Positions 20,010 through 31,440 of a stretch of 64,000 nt of DNA are shown piece after piece (within the stretch, counting starts at the first letter, position 1; the number at the start of each line of letters is the position of its first letter). A program made the translations under genes and the position numbers. The notes below the pieces were generated by a model that did not search any database, had not been told where the DNA came from, and saw only the letters and a list, made by a program, of their open reading frames with translations. Source of the stretch: Maniola hyperantus (taxonomy: Eukaryota; Arthropoda; Insecta; Lepidoptera; Nymphalidae); NCBI RefSeq assembly GCF_902806685.2, contig NC_048550.1, forward strand, positions 10,087,383 through 10,151,382. Direction: 5' to 3'.

Positions 20010-22230
20010 GTAAAGAGAATAACACTGTTACTGATAATATTGTTACTAGTACAAAACACGCAGAAGTAAGACTTGCTGACGACACTGATTCTAATAATTC
20101 TTATGATCTAAACCAAATCAAATTTTTGATCATTATGTTATGCTTTTATCAACACGTAGTTAAAGGAGATCGCACATAACCATAAGACTAATAGGAGGTG
20201 CAAGAACTGTTTGAGCCACAAGGGCATTTCTCAGTCACAAAAAATCTAATCCGTTTGACAGATTCGGTCTCATTAATCGTATGAAAAAAAAAAACTTGTT
20301 AAAATGCTCATTATGTCAGATTTCTCACTGCTGATCTACAGACGTTAAACATCTGCCAAAAAATTTGGTTACCTAAAAAAGATAAAACGCTTCACGCCAA
20401 AACAATCACCTCACACTTCATCAGAGGTTCGGTTTGGCATGAAGTATTTTTGTCCCTAGGATGGCTCTGCCATGTACCAGCTCAATGCTTTAGACTTACA
20501 CTATAAATTACCGCGCCCCAACGATATTATTCATCATCATTATAATTATCAGCAACAGATAGACGCCCACTGCTGGACATAGGTAAGTCTCTTGTAGGGA
20601 CTACCACACCAATTCCAATGAAATTATTGGAGATCAATTATTTATTAATGCAGGCGAAATTGCTCAGCTTACAGCACTGACGCAATGCACTTATCGGTCT
20701 TCTATGGGATATACTTTGGAGAGCATGCTCAGGTATTTCTCAACCTTGTTCTTCCTTCTTAAAAGTGTTGTAGGCTCTGTAGGTTCAATTAAAAATGCTT
20801 TGTTTTTGCGGCTCTTTTAGCTCTTGCAAGTCTTTCGAGTCATATGTCAGTATGCGATCACCTTTGATCGATTTTAATCACGTCGTTTTTATAATTTTGT
20901 GCACTCCATTATCAATCAAAATTTTGACAGGTTGAAGCCCGTTCTTCAAATACTACGCCATAGGATACATCGATGGTGTGTTTTTACTGTAACTGTAATT
21001 GCTATCACTCTTATAACATGTAACGTTTCTTTTTTAAATCATTTTCTAATTGAGAGTAAGAAACCCTAATAAATCTGTTTTTACGATTAACTACCGCTTT
21101 CCTAGTCCCAAATAACTGCAGTCTTTTTCTTGTAATCTATAAAATTGATAACATAATAAACCTTACCGTAATAACCTTATAGATTTAGGTGGCCTATTTC
21201 TCTCAGTGCTTGGAACCGCATTATTAAAAGTCCCTTTCTTATATTATTATATAGATGCATTTATATTGTATTCCCTAGCTTTAAATCAGCTAGTAGAAGG
21301 TTGTCCAAAATAATCCGAAATCCTGGAAGAAATATCAATTTAGATTTTAGAATTCTTAGGTCATTATCTCCATTCACAATATCCGTCTTGTCATATAACA
21401 TTACTTGACATGGATCGCAATGATCAATCACACATCATTTTCAGTAACTATGTAGGGTTTATGATTGTCTCCTTCAGTTTTTGCTAAATTGGTATTATCT
21501 AATCGAGTTAATCTATAATTCGGTAATAATTCTCAGTTTAACACAGTTGTTTGTAACCCTCAGGTGCCAGGAAGCAGCGCTTTAGCTGCAGCGACAGCGG
21601 GAGGGACTTGTGGAGCACATTCAGCGCCTTCCGCTTGTTCGGTAATTATCAACTTTTATTAAATTTAATGAAGTGTATTGAAACTTACAACAAAACTTTC
21701 ATCGTTTGAAATCTAATTAACGAATTCCTTAAAAACCGGCAATGCATTGGCGGTCTCTCTGGTGCTGCAAATGTGCATGGGTGGTGGTAATCACTTAGCA
21801 CCAGGTAGCCCGCCCGCCCAAATAAAAAATATGGTTTGTGAGTTAGTTCACAACTTTCTAACTTATAGATGTTTTTATAGTCATCAAAACTTTTTATCGC
21901 CTTGAGAGAATTTTTGCTCACTGTTAGCTTTTGCCTAGGAGTGTATTTCATAAACATAAAGGACTTTTTAATTTTATGTATTAGTCTTATAAGTTATACA
22001 TTTGTAGGTATAGTATATTCTATATTGTCTTAATTTAATACTCAGTGTTATTATGTGTAAATTTTCTTCTTGTTTTGCAAATATGGCATTAGGATATTGG
22101 AAACCATTCTGATGTAAGAATTTTTAAAGTAATTGCTAAGCACGAAATAGTTAGTAGTTTTGCCATCATTGATAGTATTGCTTAAGCTTTGGTTTCCTAG
22201 AAATATTGGCTGGTATATCAGCCGTCATAT
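20010..22230. other. Start of intron 1; few repeats
   Basis: Non-coding. A reverse RTE-type tail lies at about 20530-20640 (CAACAGATAGACGCCCACTG, CTGGACATAGGTAAGTCTC). A plus-strand LINE tail lies at about 21720-21835 (TTAAAAACCGGCAATGCATT, TAGCACCAGGTAGCCCG). Remaining sequence appears unique. Confidence 0.5.
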
Positions 22231-22299
22231 AGCCGCCGAAATGACGTCATTAAAACATTATCTGTTTATGGTCTGTGACAACAACTAACATTAGAATGC

Positions 22300-22375
22300 A
22301 AGAATGGCGTCTTTTCCTAGAGAGCGTTCTTTGACAGCATACAATTAGTGTCAAACATGCTCTCTAGTGAGGCCG
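22300..22375. repeat. Short imperfect hairpin
   Basis: CTAGAGAGCGTTCTTTGACA pairs with TGTCAAACATGCTCTCTAG around a 12-base loop. Confidence 0.55.
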
Positions 22376-22734
22376 TCAAATAGCGCCCATATATGTGATG
22401 GCACCGATACCGTAGAAAATCATAGATTAACACTATAATTATCTAGAAGTTAACATTAATTGACAAACGCCGGATGTATTGCAAAGGCTCGCATAATGCC
22501 TAGTGCTTGACGCCTCAAGGTTATTGAAAACGAAGGTCTGAGATTGCAGTACAAAGACAGAGTTGGCGTGATTCCTATTCAACCGCATTGCACCATTTCT
22601 ATACCGTAAAGGTCGAGAAAATCTTCTTGTTCATGAAGCTATATAATTAGTTACTTTGCGCTAGCATTTCTTTTCCGATTTCTGTATAGTTCTCATTTTC
22701 AAATTTAAGAATCGGTACGGTAATGCAACAGGTG

Positions 22735-22875
22735 GTTCTCTCCGTAAGAACCATCCTCGTACTTCAAGGAATATTATAAAAAAAGAATTAGCGAAATCGA
22801 TTCAGCTGTTCTCGAGATTTGCTTTGATCAACACATTTGGTGATTCATTTTTACGAGTATTATTATATAGTAGAG
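22735..22875 (+). repeat. Family D element fragment
   Basis: CTCCGTAAGAACCATCCTCG, CTTCAAGGAATATTATAAAA and AAATCGATTCAGCTGTTCTC match the longer copy at 33603-33810. A reverse 5' fragment is at about 32130-32192. Confidence 0.8.
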
Positions 22876-22923
22876 TATATTGGTATATTATAGATTATTC
22901 AATAATTTGCCAATTAACGAGTG

Positions 22924-23112
22924 TACAGTACGCGACCGAAAGTGATGTACATCGACTTTTAGAATGAGATAGCAGATTTGTATAGTCTGCTCCTGTCTCC
23001 GTCGTTGAGACCGACAAAACGTCATATAGGTATGAGTGACAGAGACAACGCTCTACAAAGCCGAAATGTAATTCTAAAGGCCGATGTACATCACTTTCGA
23101 CCGCGTACTATA
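22924..23112. mobile_element. MITE (TACAGTACGCGGTCGAAAG family), copy 2
   Basis: TACAGTACGCGACCGAAAGT and TCACTTTCGACCGCGTACTA ends, with the same inner palindrome as 16011-16199. Confidence 0.9.
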
Positions 23113-23324
23113 AATGGTAGATGACACCGAAACTGAATATTATCTCTTTCAAAATTCTAATAGTTCGATGTGTTATCTTATCACTCCTGCCGGGTAGTAT
23201 TTTTGTAATAATTGTCGTAATTCATTATACTATAACCATTACCTACCTGGGGGCATTAACCGTTAAGTTTTCTGTAAACCTATTGGCTTCTATCATTAAT
23301 TGAGCGAACGCTTTTCGAACGAAT

Positions 23325-23410
23325 AAGCATCTTTTAGACAAGCGCGCTTCATTTAAGGCTGCGTCATCACTTGCCAGCAGGTCTGATATCTGTCAAGCAC
23401 TAGTCTATAA
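23325..23410 (+). repeat. LINE 3' tail, fragment
   Basis: AATAAGCATCTTTTAGACAA, GCGCGCTTCATTTAAGGCTG and CAGCAGGTCTGATATCTGTC resemble 35845-35950. Confidence 0.7.
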
Positions 23411-23427
23411 AAAATACATCAAAATAA

Positions 23428-23683
23428 TTGGTCAAGTGCGAGTTGTACTCGCACATGAAGCGTTCCGTACCATTGTATAAGAAATAACACTTCAATTTTC
23501 ATGGCGGCCATTTTGAAATTTTTATTATTTGTTATAGCGGCAATAAAAATACACATTTTGTGAAAATTTAAGCTCTATACCTGTTACGGTTCACGTGATA
23601 CATTCCGCTGACAGACAGACGGACGGACGGACGGACGGGTTCCGTTCATTGTTAGCAACCTTCGGATTCGGAACCCTAATTAA
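23428..23683 (-). repeat. Family A-like element, diverged, reverse
   Basis: GGTCAAGTGCGAGTTGTACT at the start, GACAGACAGACGGACGGACG and CGGATTCGGAACCCTAA at the end are the reverse of the family A termini. The interior differs, so it may be a sister family. Confidence 0.65.
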
Positions 23684-23995
23684 TTCGAACGTTGCCGTTG
23701 CAGAAATTTAATCAAACTTTACATTTTGGCTGCACGGCAAAAACCAACCTTTAGTTACAACCGTATTGAGTGCATTTGTATTTCAATATTATTTGTGTCT
23801 GTTTTTTGGCCTTTAAATTGTTTTGTGTGAGAGTTTGTGGTTCCGCGGTGTAAAAACAAATTGGCAAAATTCGTATTGGATTTATTAATTGTGGTGAGAC
23901 TTTAATTAACGCAAATTTCGTTCAGGTAAATAACCAAACCAACCTTATTATGCATTACAGTAGAGTTGTAATAATTAAAGCTATGGATGTCGTGG

Positions 23996-24165
23996 ACTAA
24001 GAGCCAGCGCGTACCAGACCTTCGTTATTTTATAAAAGCTGAAAGTTTCTCTGCGTATTGTCTCCAACACAGGGAGGAATAATTATCAGCGACTATGAAG
24101 TTTGGATCATGGTAGCTTTGGAAGATAACAGGTAATAAAGGTGTTAAACATCTTACGTCAAATTA
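23996..24165 (+). repeat. Dispersed segment shared with 7500 and 16640
   Basis: ACTAAGAGCCAGCGCGTACC, GAAAGTTTCTCTGCGTATTG and TTTGGATCATGGTAGCTTTG match 16640-16815. Confidence 0.8.
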
Positions 24166-24417
24166 GGTATTCCTAAAGTCAAATTTTTTTTATTCGTATA
24201 AATAGTAATAGCAATATTCTAATTATGATACAAAGTTTTTTTAACCGTCTTGAAGTTATAGTAATATTATAGTTTATTGAATGACGTAAAAATGTATGGG
24301 TCGAATCCATCAAAAAGAGGTGTAGCAACTGTTTATAATCCTATAAAGAAGGCTATAAAACGGCCTTTTATTTTATAATGTGTTGCATTAAAAAGTTGTT
24401 CTTACGGTCTCACTATA

Positions 24418-24590
24418 AGAGCCTCAATATCTCAACGGGTAAAGGAGTGGACTGAAAACCGAAAGGTCGACGGTTCAAACCCCGCCCGTTGCACTATTGT
24501 CGTACCTACTCCTAGCACAAGCGTGACGCTTAGTTGGAGAGGAAAGGGGAATATTAGTCATTTAACATGGCTAATATTCTTTTTAACAAA
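24418..24590 (+). mobile_element. tRNA-Phe-like SINE, copy 2
   Basis: GAGCCTCAATATCTCAACGG, ACTGAAAACCGAAAGG (Phe-type GAA position) and GGTTCAAACCCCGCCC, followed by the same tail as copy 1 and an A-rich end. Confidence 0.85.
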
Positions 24591-24744
24591 AAAAAGAAAA
24601 AAAAAATTGCTTTTACACATCGTAGGTAGGTATAGTTTTCTTTAGGCTGCCTGTCAACGACCTATGACGAATATTTTCTAACCACTCTCAAAATATTGTC
24701 GATCTATCATGCTGGACTTATCTGCCAATCCGCTCTTGGTCCAT

Positions 24745-24920
24745 TTAATCATCATCATCATCGCCGCCTTTCAGAATGAGAAGGACGTCACAGGTCATAG
24801 GCCATCACGCTATGCAATTACTTAACGCTGACTCAATGCGACTTAGCAGACTTCACAGACCTTTGAGACCATTATGGAGGACTCTCAGGCATGTAGATTT
24901 TCTCGCCGTGTTTTGTGCAT
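24745..24920 (-). mobile_element. tRNA-derived SINE, 3' part
   Basis: ATCATCATCATCATCGCCGC, CAGACTTCACAGACCTTTGA and GGACTCTCAGGCATGTAGAT are reverse SINE blocks; the tRNA head is missing. Confidence 0.75.
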
Positions 24921-25017
24921 ATTAAAACAAACATCCTAAAGTCAGTATATTAAACTTAAGGCAGATTAACAAAACCCTTTGAACAACTTTATCTCAACAA
25001 TATAGAGTTTTATTACC

Positions 25018-25241
25018 TACTAGCTTATGCTCGTGATTTCGTCCGCGTGGACTACACAAATTTTAATCCCCTATTTCACCACCTTAGGGGTTGAATTTTC
25101 AAAAATCCTTTCTTAGCGGGTGCCTACGTCATAATAGCTATCTGCATGCCAAATTTCAGCCCGATCCGTCCAGTAGTTTGAGCTGTGCGTTCATAGATCA
25201 GTCAGTTAGTCAGTCACCTTTTCCTTTTATATATTTAGACT
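25018..25241 (+). repeat. Family C element, near full length
   Basis: CTAGCTTATGCTCGTGATTT to CAGTCACCTTTTCCTTTTAT and ATATTTAGA, a complete family C layout with a short TCAG run. Confidence 0.85.
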
Positions 25242-25252
25242 AGTTGAGCTAT

Positions 25253-25462
25253 ACTAGCTTATACCCTCGACTTCTTCCGCGTGGACTACTCAAATTTCAA
25301 ACCTCCATTTTACGCCTTTCAGGATTGAATTTTCGAAAATGCTTACCTAGCGAATGTTTAGGTACGTCATAAAAGCTATCTGTTCAGACCGATCTGTCCA
25401 GTAGTTTTATGTGTGCGTTGGTAGATCAGTCAGTCAGTCACCTTTTTCCTTTTACTATATTA
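25253..25462 (+). repeat. Family C element, older copy
   Basis: CTAGCTTATACCCTCGACTT, TCCAGTAGTTTTATGTGTGC and CAGTCAGTCACCTTTTTCC: a second, more diverged copy directly after the first. Confidence 0.8.
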
Positions 25463-25489
25463 TACGGACTTACCGTACGTCTATATTTA

Positions 25490-25600
25490 CTACATCATCA
25501 TCAACCGATAGACGTCCACAGCTGGACATAGGTACCTTGTAGGGGCTTCCACACGCCACGGTCTTGCGTCAGCTGAATCCAGCGACTCCCTGCGACTTAC
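25490..25600 (-). repeat. RTE-type LINE 3' tail
   Basis: CATCATCATCAACCGATAGA, CGTCCACAGCTGGACATAGG and CCACACGCCACGGTCTTGC, the reverse of the tail at 28235-28410. Confidence 0.75.
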
Positions 25601-25959
25601 TAAACATTTTCTTACACACTTACTAAACATATATTTCCTACACATTTTCCTTATTGGCTTAGTCAGACCCTAAGTGACAACTAAGTCCATTATCGTCAAT
25701 ACGCCCTGTCAATGTGGATTGTGGTAAAGTAGCTAATGATGGCACGAAGAGTCAAAGTTCATTAAATCACCCTAAGTTCACGTATAAGTGCCGAACTCAC
25801 TTATCATGCTCTCCTATTGTTGCTAAGTACCTAGTTGTATTGCTAATTGATTCCATTTACTGTCCTCTTGTTTATTTTGAAAATCATCCACTATTGTCGA
25901 CATAGCGTTAATTTTATAATTGTTACTTGAATTTCAGGAAAACCTTGCTACCAGGTCTT

Positions 25960-26118
25960 ATATTTGATTGCAATGGATTTGGGTGAAATTTGGAATGGAG
26001 ATAGATTATACACTGCATTAACACATAGGCTACTTTTTATCCCGGAAAATTAAAGAGTTCCCGCGGGATTTAGAAAAATGAAAATACACGCGGACGAAGT
26101 CGCAGGCATCAGCTAGTA
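25960..26118 (-). repeat. Family B element
   Basis: CTTTTTATCCCGGAAAATTA and GAAGTCGCAGGCATCAGCTA are reverse family B blocks. Confidence 0.75.
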
Positions 26119-26437
26119 AGTTAATATTTTGCAATAAACAATTTCTTTTTATTCTAAATACTCCTAATAAAGCTTAGGTATAAGATTTAGGAAATTGGTC
26201 TGAAATTCTTACAAGATCGTTAAAACCCCGCCCGCGCCGGCTTCAATATTAGTCCGACATCTGGGATCAATTAAAACTTAGGTGCTTGATAATAATTACT
26301 TAGTTCATCGCTGATCTTCGGTCAAGGAAAATGACGTGAGAAACGTTGATTTGCTTAATCTTTTATGTTAGTCTTTCCTGAGGGAAATTGTATTTTACTT
26401 TGTAAAAACTTGACGTACCTACTTACCATTATTTTTG

Positions 26438-26655
26438 ACTAGCTGATACCCGCGACTTCGTACGCATGGATTTAGGTTCTTAAAAATCTCGTGGGAGCTC
26501 ATTGATTTTCCGGGATAAAAGTAGCCTTATGTCACTCTCTAGGTCTTTAACTATACACATGCAAAAAATCACATCGATCCGTTGCTCCGGTGCGACGTGA
26601 TTGAAGGACAAACCAACAAACAAACACACTTTCACAGTTACAATATGGGTACTGA
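26438..26655 (+). repeat. Family B element
   Basis: TGACTAGCTGATACCCGCGA to ACAAACACACTTTCACAGTT. The middle part (CGTTGCTCCGGTGCGACGTG) matches the variant at 57277-57482 and not that of 8503. Confidence 0.8.
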
Positions 26656-26724
26656 TGATCTGGCCAGCCAAATTAGTGAAGTGCGTACAATTTCAACTTG
26701 GAATAACTCGATAAAAGTCATTCG

Positions 26725-26870
26725 TTGTCGATAGATAAATAGATAGAAAACTTTATTGCACACAAAACATGCAAAACCAAGACAAAACAAAGAAGCTAAA
26801 AACAATGGTATGCAAAGGCGGCCTTATTGCTCAGAGTAATCTCCACGAGGCAACCTTTGGTGATGGGGCA
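26725..26870 (-). repeat. LINE 3' tail, reverse
   Basis: AACTTTATTGCACACAAAAC then AAAGGCGGCCTTATTGC and CGAGGCAACCTTTGG, as at 4105-4255. Confidence 0.65.
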
Positions 26871-26981
26871 AACTAGATGACGTGTTGGATAGTACTTACA
26901 CAGAATCTTATTTAGTAGTATAATGATCTATATTATAGATGAATAATTAATTATATTAATAAACATAATAAATAACTAATA

Positions 26982-27430
26982 CACAAACAGACAGACAACA
27001 CAGTGATCCTATAAGGGTTCCATTTTTAGGGTTCCGTACCTGAAAAGGAAAAACGTAACCCTTATAGGATCACTTTGTTGTCTGTCTGTCTGTCAAGAAA
27101 CCTAGAATCATGAAATTTGGCAGGTAGATAGGTCTTATAGCAGACATGAGGGGAAAAATCTGAAAACCGTGAATTTGTGGTTACATCACAAGAAAAAAAT
27201 TAAAATGTGTTCATGAACAAATATTGCTATTTTCAACTTTCAAAGTAAGATTGCTATACCAAGTGGGGTATCATATGAAAGGGCTTTACTTGTACATTCC
27301 AAAACTGATTTTTATTTATTTTTAGGCATAATAGTTTTTGATTTATCGTGCAAAATGTAGACAAAATGTAGTGCAAAATGTAGATTGTAGTATGGAACCC
27401 TGAGTGTGTGACTCATTTGGCCGTTTTTCT
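26982..27430 (+). mobile_element. Family A element preceded by an inverted fragment of itself
   Basis: 27027-27430 is a family A copy (AGGGTTCCGTACCTGAAAAG to CTCATTTGGCCGTTTTTC). 26982-27020 (AACAGACAGACAACACAGTG, ATAAGGGTTCCA) is the complement of its first 60 bp, giving a small head-to-head palindrome. Confidence 0.8.
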
Positions 27431-27436
27431 TTTTAG

Positions 27437-27658
27437 GTGCGGAACCTTAAAAAACTTCATGTGGATCACTTGATGTATCACGCCTGTCCACAAGATGCTT
27501 TACATAATATAATTAATATTGTATCTGCTCGCAATACTGTACATATTATTGTCACAGTATATAATGACCCGCTTAATGAACCACCTGACGATGGCCACAC
27601 AAGATTAAATGACCCGTTATTGAATACGATACTACTGTTAATTAACACCAGCGTGTAA
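27437..27658 (+). other. Unrecognised 73-codon frame next to a family A end
   Basis: Open from CTTTTTAG/GTGCGG to TAA. The peptide (HLMYHACPQDALHNIINIVS, NDPLNEPPDDG) is not low-complexity, but no domain is known to me. Its possible acceptor is formed by the T-rich end of the adjacent repeat. Could be a transposon-derived fragment. Confidence 0.15.
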
Positions 27659-27755
27659 TTATATATTATACTAGTTATATATTATACTAGGTATAATGTT
27701 TAATTCCCAACCATGTGTTAATTGGATTTATATTGGCAATTGGATGTAAGTACAT

Positions 27756-27800
27756 TACGCGACAGGTCGAAGAGGCAATCGGGGTGGGGACGCCCCACTA
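27756..27800. repeat. GC-rich palindromic MITE, half copy
   Basis: ACGCGACAGGTCGAAGAGGC and GGGGACGCCCCAC only; the other half is absent. Confidence 0.75.
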
Positions 27801-27817
27801 ACTAACTAGATTACACT

Positions 27818-27950
27818 AACATTCTAAAACAGATTTTTATTTATTTTTATGCATCATAGTTTTTGAATTATCGTGCAATATGACGAAAAAATACGAATGT
27901 AGTACGGCACCCTCGGTGCGCGAGCCTGACTCGCACTTCGCCGGGTTTTT
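27818..27950 (+). repeat. Family A 3' half
   Basis: CTAAAACAGATTTTTATTTA to TCGGTGCGCGAGCCTGACTC and GCACTTCGCCGGG. Confidence 0.8.
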
Positions 27951-27973
27951 ATTCTTAAAAATTAAAATAGGTA

Positions 27974-28125
27974 TAGAACGCGACAGGTCTAGATGACAAT
28001 TGGGGAGGGAACGCCCCGCATAGCCCCGGCGCTAACCCGGTGCAGGATATCATGGGTGACGTGCGGCTTTGCGGAGTGTCCCCCCCGCCTCATACTCCGA
28101 TTGCTATCTCGACCTGTCGCGTACA
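27974..28125. mobile_element. GC-rich palindromic MITE, copy 2
   Basis: GAACGCGACAGGTCTAGATG pairs with TCTCGACCTGTCGCGTAC; interior GGAACGCCCCGC / GTCCCCCCCGCC. Confidence 0.85.
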
Positions 28126-28234
28126 GGTACAGTGAAACATTATTGATGCAGTAGGTACGTAGGTACATTAATGGAGTATTGCTTCTGTAATAATTATAAC
28201 AGCGGATACCCGGCGTGTGCTACTACGCTAAAAA

Positions 28235-28410
28235 AATATATGCCTAACGCAGCGTTGGAAGACCCCCCACTAGGTGGACGGACGACATCAGACGAGTCAA
28301 AGGGAGCCGCTGGATTCAGCGGAGGCGCAAGACCGTGGAGTGTGAAAGTCCCTACAAGAGACCTATGTCCAGCAGTGGACGTCTATTGGTTGATGATGAT
28401 GATGATGAAT
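28235..28410 (+). pseudogene. RTE-type LINE 3' end (coding end plus tail)
   Basis: ACTAGGTGGACGGACGACAT, GGCGCAAGACCGTGGAGTGT and GACCTATGTCCAGCAGTGGA CG followed by TTGGTTGATGATGATGATG. In RTE-type LINEs of Lepidoptera the ORF ends in this region with a Trp/Asp-rich segment and the RNA ends in a GATG-type repeat. The 5' remainder is missing, so this is a dead-on-arrival copy. Confidence 0.65.
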
Positions 28411-28812
28411 GCATTTTTATTGTTAAAAACCATCTTCGCATTATTGCCTTTTTAATGAAATCGGTTTGGGGCACATCGGTTGAATGGTTTCAAAGTCTAT
28501 AATGGACACAGGTAGAAACATTTTTTGTGTATTTAGAGACTAGGTACTAACCCGCGGCTTCGCTCCCGCAGACATTTCAAGATTTCCAGCTTTATTCCTT
28601 GTGTACATTATAAAAGGAACGTCTATGCACAGCTTATCAGCTCCAAGGATTTAAGCTGGGGGTTGATGAGTCATAAGTGAGTGAAGGTCAATTCACGACA
28701 TTTGCCCCCATGGTAAATTACTGATTATCGCATACGCATTTTTTTCCGTGGACTTTGTAATAATATTATCTACTTTAACGTTTAAACTATCGTGAGTGAT
28801 TTCCATATTATA

Positions 28813-28989
28813 CATATCTCACACCCAGCTTTACTCACGTGTTTAGTCGACGTTAGCCCGACTAGTTTCGAACAAAAAACACCCCGGATGGGTGCTTTTT
28901 CAAAAGGTCAGGTCGCGCACGCGTCGCGGATGCGTTCGAAACTAGTCTGGCTAACGACTAAACACGTGAGTAAACCCCTGTGAGATATG
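28813..28989. mobile_element. Hairpin MITE, copy 2
   Basis: CATATCTCACACCCAGCTTT ... GACTAGTTTCGAAC at the left pairs over about 56 bp with GTTCGAAACTAGTC ... ACCCCTGTGAGATATG at the right. Middle GGGTGCTTTTTCAAAAGGTC. Confidence 0.88.
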
Positions 28990-29164
28990 TAGAATATTAT
29001 CTACATTTAGAACATGCTGTACGCTACACATTTCTAGAAAATAATATTATTATAGCTGTAAGTATTGATTGTTATGAGTAAAAAAAAATCATAGATAACA
29101 TAAAATCAAACGACAAGGACAGGTGTCGTATTTAGCCCCAACATTAACATCAAAAAGTAATTGA

Positions 29165-29357
29165 GCCAACACTGGAAGTTTTTTTTTTTTTAAGAATATT
29201 AGCCATGTTAAATGACTAATATTCCCCTTTCCTCTCCAATTAAGCGTCAGGCTTGTGCTAGAAGTAGGTACGACAATAGTGCAACGGGCGGGGTTTGAAC
29301 CGTCGACCTTTCGGTTTTCAGTCCACTCCTATACCGATTGAGCTAATGAGGCTCTTG
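29165..29357 (-). mobile_element. tRNA-Phe-like SINE, copy 3
   Basis: Reverse copy: AATATTAGCCATGTTAAATG, GCAACGGGCGGGGTTTGAAC and GGTTTTCAGTCCACTCCTAT, with the T-run at 29170 as its poly(A) end. Confidence 0.85.
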
Positions 29358-29479
29358 ACAGATTATCGACAGTTCGCATGTTGGGAAGCATTCAGTACTA
29401 AATATCGTGTCCATTCCTTTGAATACTACACACGTATAATATGGACCTCACTCGCAAATGCTTGTTTCTAATCTTTTTC

Positions 29480-29545
29480 GTCAGTCATCATCATCATGAT
29501 CAACCTATCGCCGGCTCACGGGTCTCCTCTCAGAACGAGAAGGGG
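29480..29545 (-). repeat. tRNA-derived SINE, 3' end fragment
   Basis: CATCATCATGATCAACCTAT and GGGTCTCCTCTCAGAACGAG. Confidence 0.7.
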
Positions 29546-29549
29546 TCGA

Positions 29550-29940
29550 CTAGCCTAGTGTTTATTCAGCCTCCTGTTCGGGGGATGGAGGATTCGAACC
29601 CGGGCACGCACCTCTTACATTTTATACTAGCTTTTCTTAGCGGATGCTTACGTCATAATAGCTATTTGCATGCCAAATTTCAGCCTGATTCATCTAGTAG
29701 TTTAAGCTGTGCGTTGATAGATCAGTCAGTCAGTCAGTATTTTCCTTTTATATATTTAGATGTGCGTTTTAAGCAATTATGTAAATATCACTTGCTTTAA
29801 CGGTGAAGGAAAACATCATCAACCTGCATACCTGAAAGTTCTCCATAATGTTCTCAAAGGTATGTGTTGTCTCATGCTAAGAGGAGACGTGGTCAGTAGT
29901 GAGCCGGCGATGGGTCGGTGTGATAATGAAATTAGTAAAT
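29550..29940 (+). mobile_element. tRNA-derived SINE split by a family C insertion
   Basis: Head: CCTCCTGTTCGGGGGATGGA and GGATTCGAACCCGGGCACGC to about 29621. It resumes at TGTGCGTTTTAAGCAATTAT (29760) through CTTTAACGGTGAAGGAAAAC to GAGCCGGCGATGGG. The frame calls at 29441 and 29760 are repeat artefacts. Confidence 0.8.
29622..29759 (+). repeat. Family C copy nested in the SINE
   Basis: ACTAGCTTTTCTTAGCGGAT to CAGTCAGTATTTTCCTTTTA and TATATTTAGA; its 5' half is deleted or it inserted truncated. Confidence 0.8.
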
Positions 29941-30377
29941 TGTGCTGTTTTTTTCACCGAATTTTGTCGGAACTGCTTTGATCGGAAGCAAAATGTCGCC
30001 TGCAATAATAATAATATAACCAATATGGAATTGGATTCCGTAAATGCTTGCTTGATTTGATCCAGATATTGGAAAGCAACACATTACAGATGTCTTGGCC
30101 GGGCGTTGAACAATCGCAGCGTATATGGAGGCCGACTTATCGTAGTAGTAGTCGTAAAAGGAACGAATTTTGTATTATGTTTTATTTTTTGGACGTTCAA
30201 TGTAACTAATTCGGTTATTTACACAAAAGTTAAACTAAATATAAAACTTTTGAGATCACCTTTTTGTAAGATTTCCTGCGAAGTAGAAGAGTGATTTTAG
30301 TCCTCTCAAGTTATTTGTGATAGTTTTGTGGTACAAACAACATAGCAAATCTAGGTATATCTGTAGGAACCTACTAA
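29941..30377. other. No supported feature
   Basis: AT-rich; nothing recognised. Confidence 0.45.
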
Positions 30378-30541
30378 GGTTATAAATGCAAAAGTGTCTG
30401 TTCTTTTCACGGCCCACCCGTTTTGCTAATTTGGACGTTTAGCTCAGGTATAGTTTGCAACTACTATTTAACAAACTTGCTATTTATATCCCGAAAAACG
30501 TAAGAGCTTCCGCGAAATTTTTAAACATAAATCTAAACCTA
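30378..30541 (-). repeat. Family B element, old
   Basis: TATAAATGCAAAAGTGTCTG, CACGGCCCACCCG and TATATCCCGAAAAACGTAAG are reverse family B blocks. Confidence 0.7.
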
Positions 30542-30784
30542 AATGAAAAACTGACTAATGTAATAGTACTAATATGAACGTAGGTGAGTACAGATCGCTT
30601 CTTTTAGAAACGTGAGATTTGTATTCTCTGTAACTTAGACTCTCATTAGAACCACCTGAGCGAAGTGTTGAATCAAACTAGTTTATCAAATTGTAATGTA
30701 AATGTGGCTAATTGCGTTTTACACAATCTCTAAACTAAACCAAAATGGCACATCTAAATCTATTGCTATCCCTGTCATAATTTT

Positions 30785-30990
30785 GCTTTTTTTTTAATTC
30801 AATATAGGCAAACGCTTGACCGCAATCACACCTGATGGAAAGTGATGATGCGGCCTAATATTCACTCTTGTTTTAAAGATACCCGGGTTGTAATTGGTAG
30901 GAAACACATATCATGGAAGAGTATTCCAAACCTTAGCCATGTGCATGAGGAATGATTTTGCTTGCGTAAAAGGATAGCACTAGATTTAAT
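30785..30990 (-). repeat. LINE 3' tail, reverse, old
   Basis: AATCACACCTGATGGAAAGT then GATGCGGCCTAATATTCACT and ATGTGCATGAGGAATGATTT. A shorter related piece is at about 57060-57185 (TCACCTGATGGCAAGTGATG). Confidence 0.5.
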
Positions 30991-31099
30991 TAAGTTTAAT
31001 TTGGAGATCGTATGCAAGTCACTTTAACTTTTAAAAATGTTGTAATTCGGTCATTGGTTTATTGAGTCAGCAACTTTGAGTCTCGGTAACTGATTTATA

Positions 31100-31440
31100 C
31101 AACTTTTCATTTATATATATATATATATATTTTTTTTTAATTTATTATTAACATACAAGAGAAAATTACACATAATAGGTAGCACGCATTGTAAAAACCA
31201 CAGAGGTTTGACCCTCAATGCTTACGTCTGCGCATTACATCATGCCTACTTATATCATTAAAAAAAGATTATAAATAAGTAATATTACAATATTATAATA
31301 TACTAACTAAACATTAAAAAAAAAACAAATAACAGACAATACATATACATACACATATATGTATAAACACACATATATGCATACACACATGCACATACAC
31401 ACATATATATTATTATTATTTTTTATTTTTTATTTTTTAT
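31100..31440. repeat. Low-complexity AT and CATA tracts
   Basis: (AT)n at about 31113-31130, ACATACACATATATG-type repeats at about 31330-31410, and T-rich runs. No gene. Confidence 0.75.
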
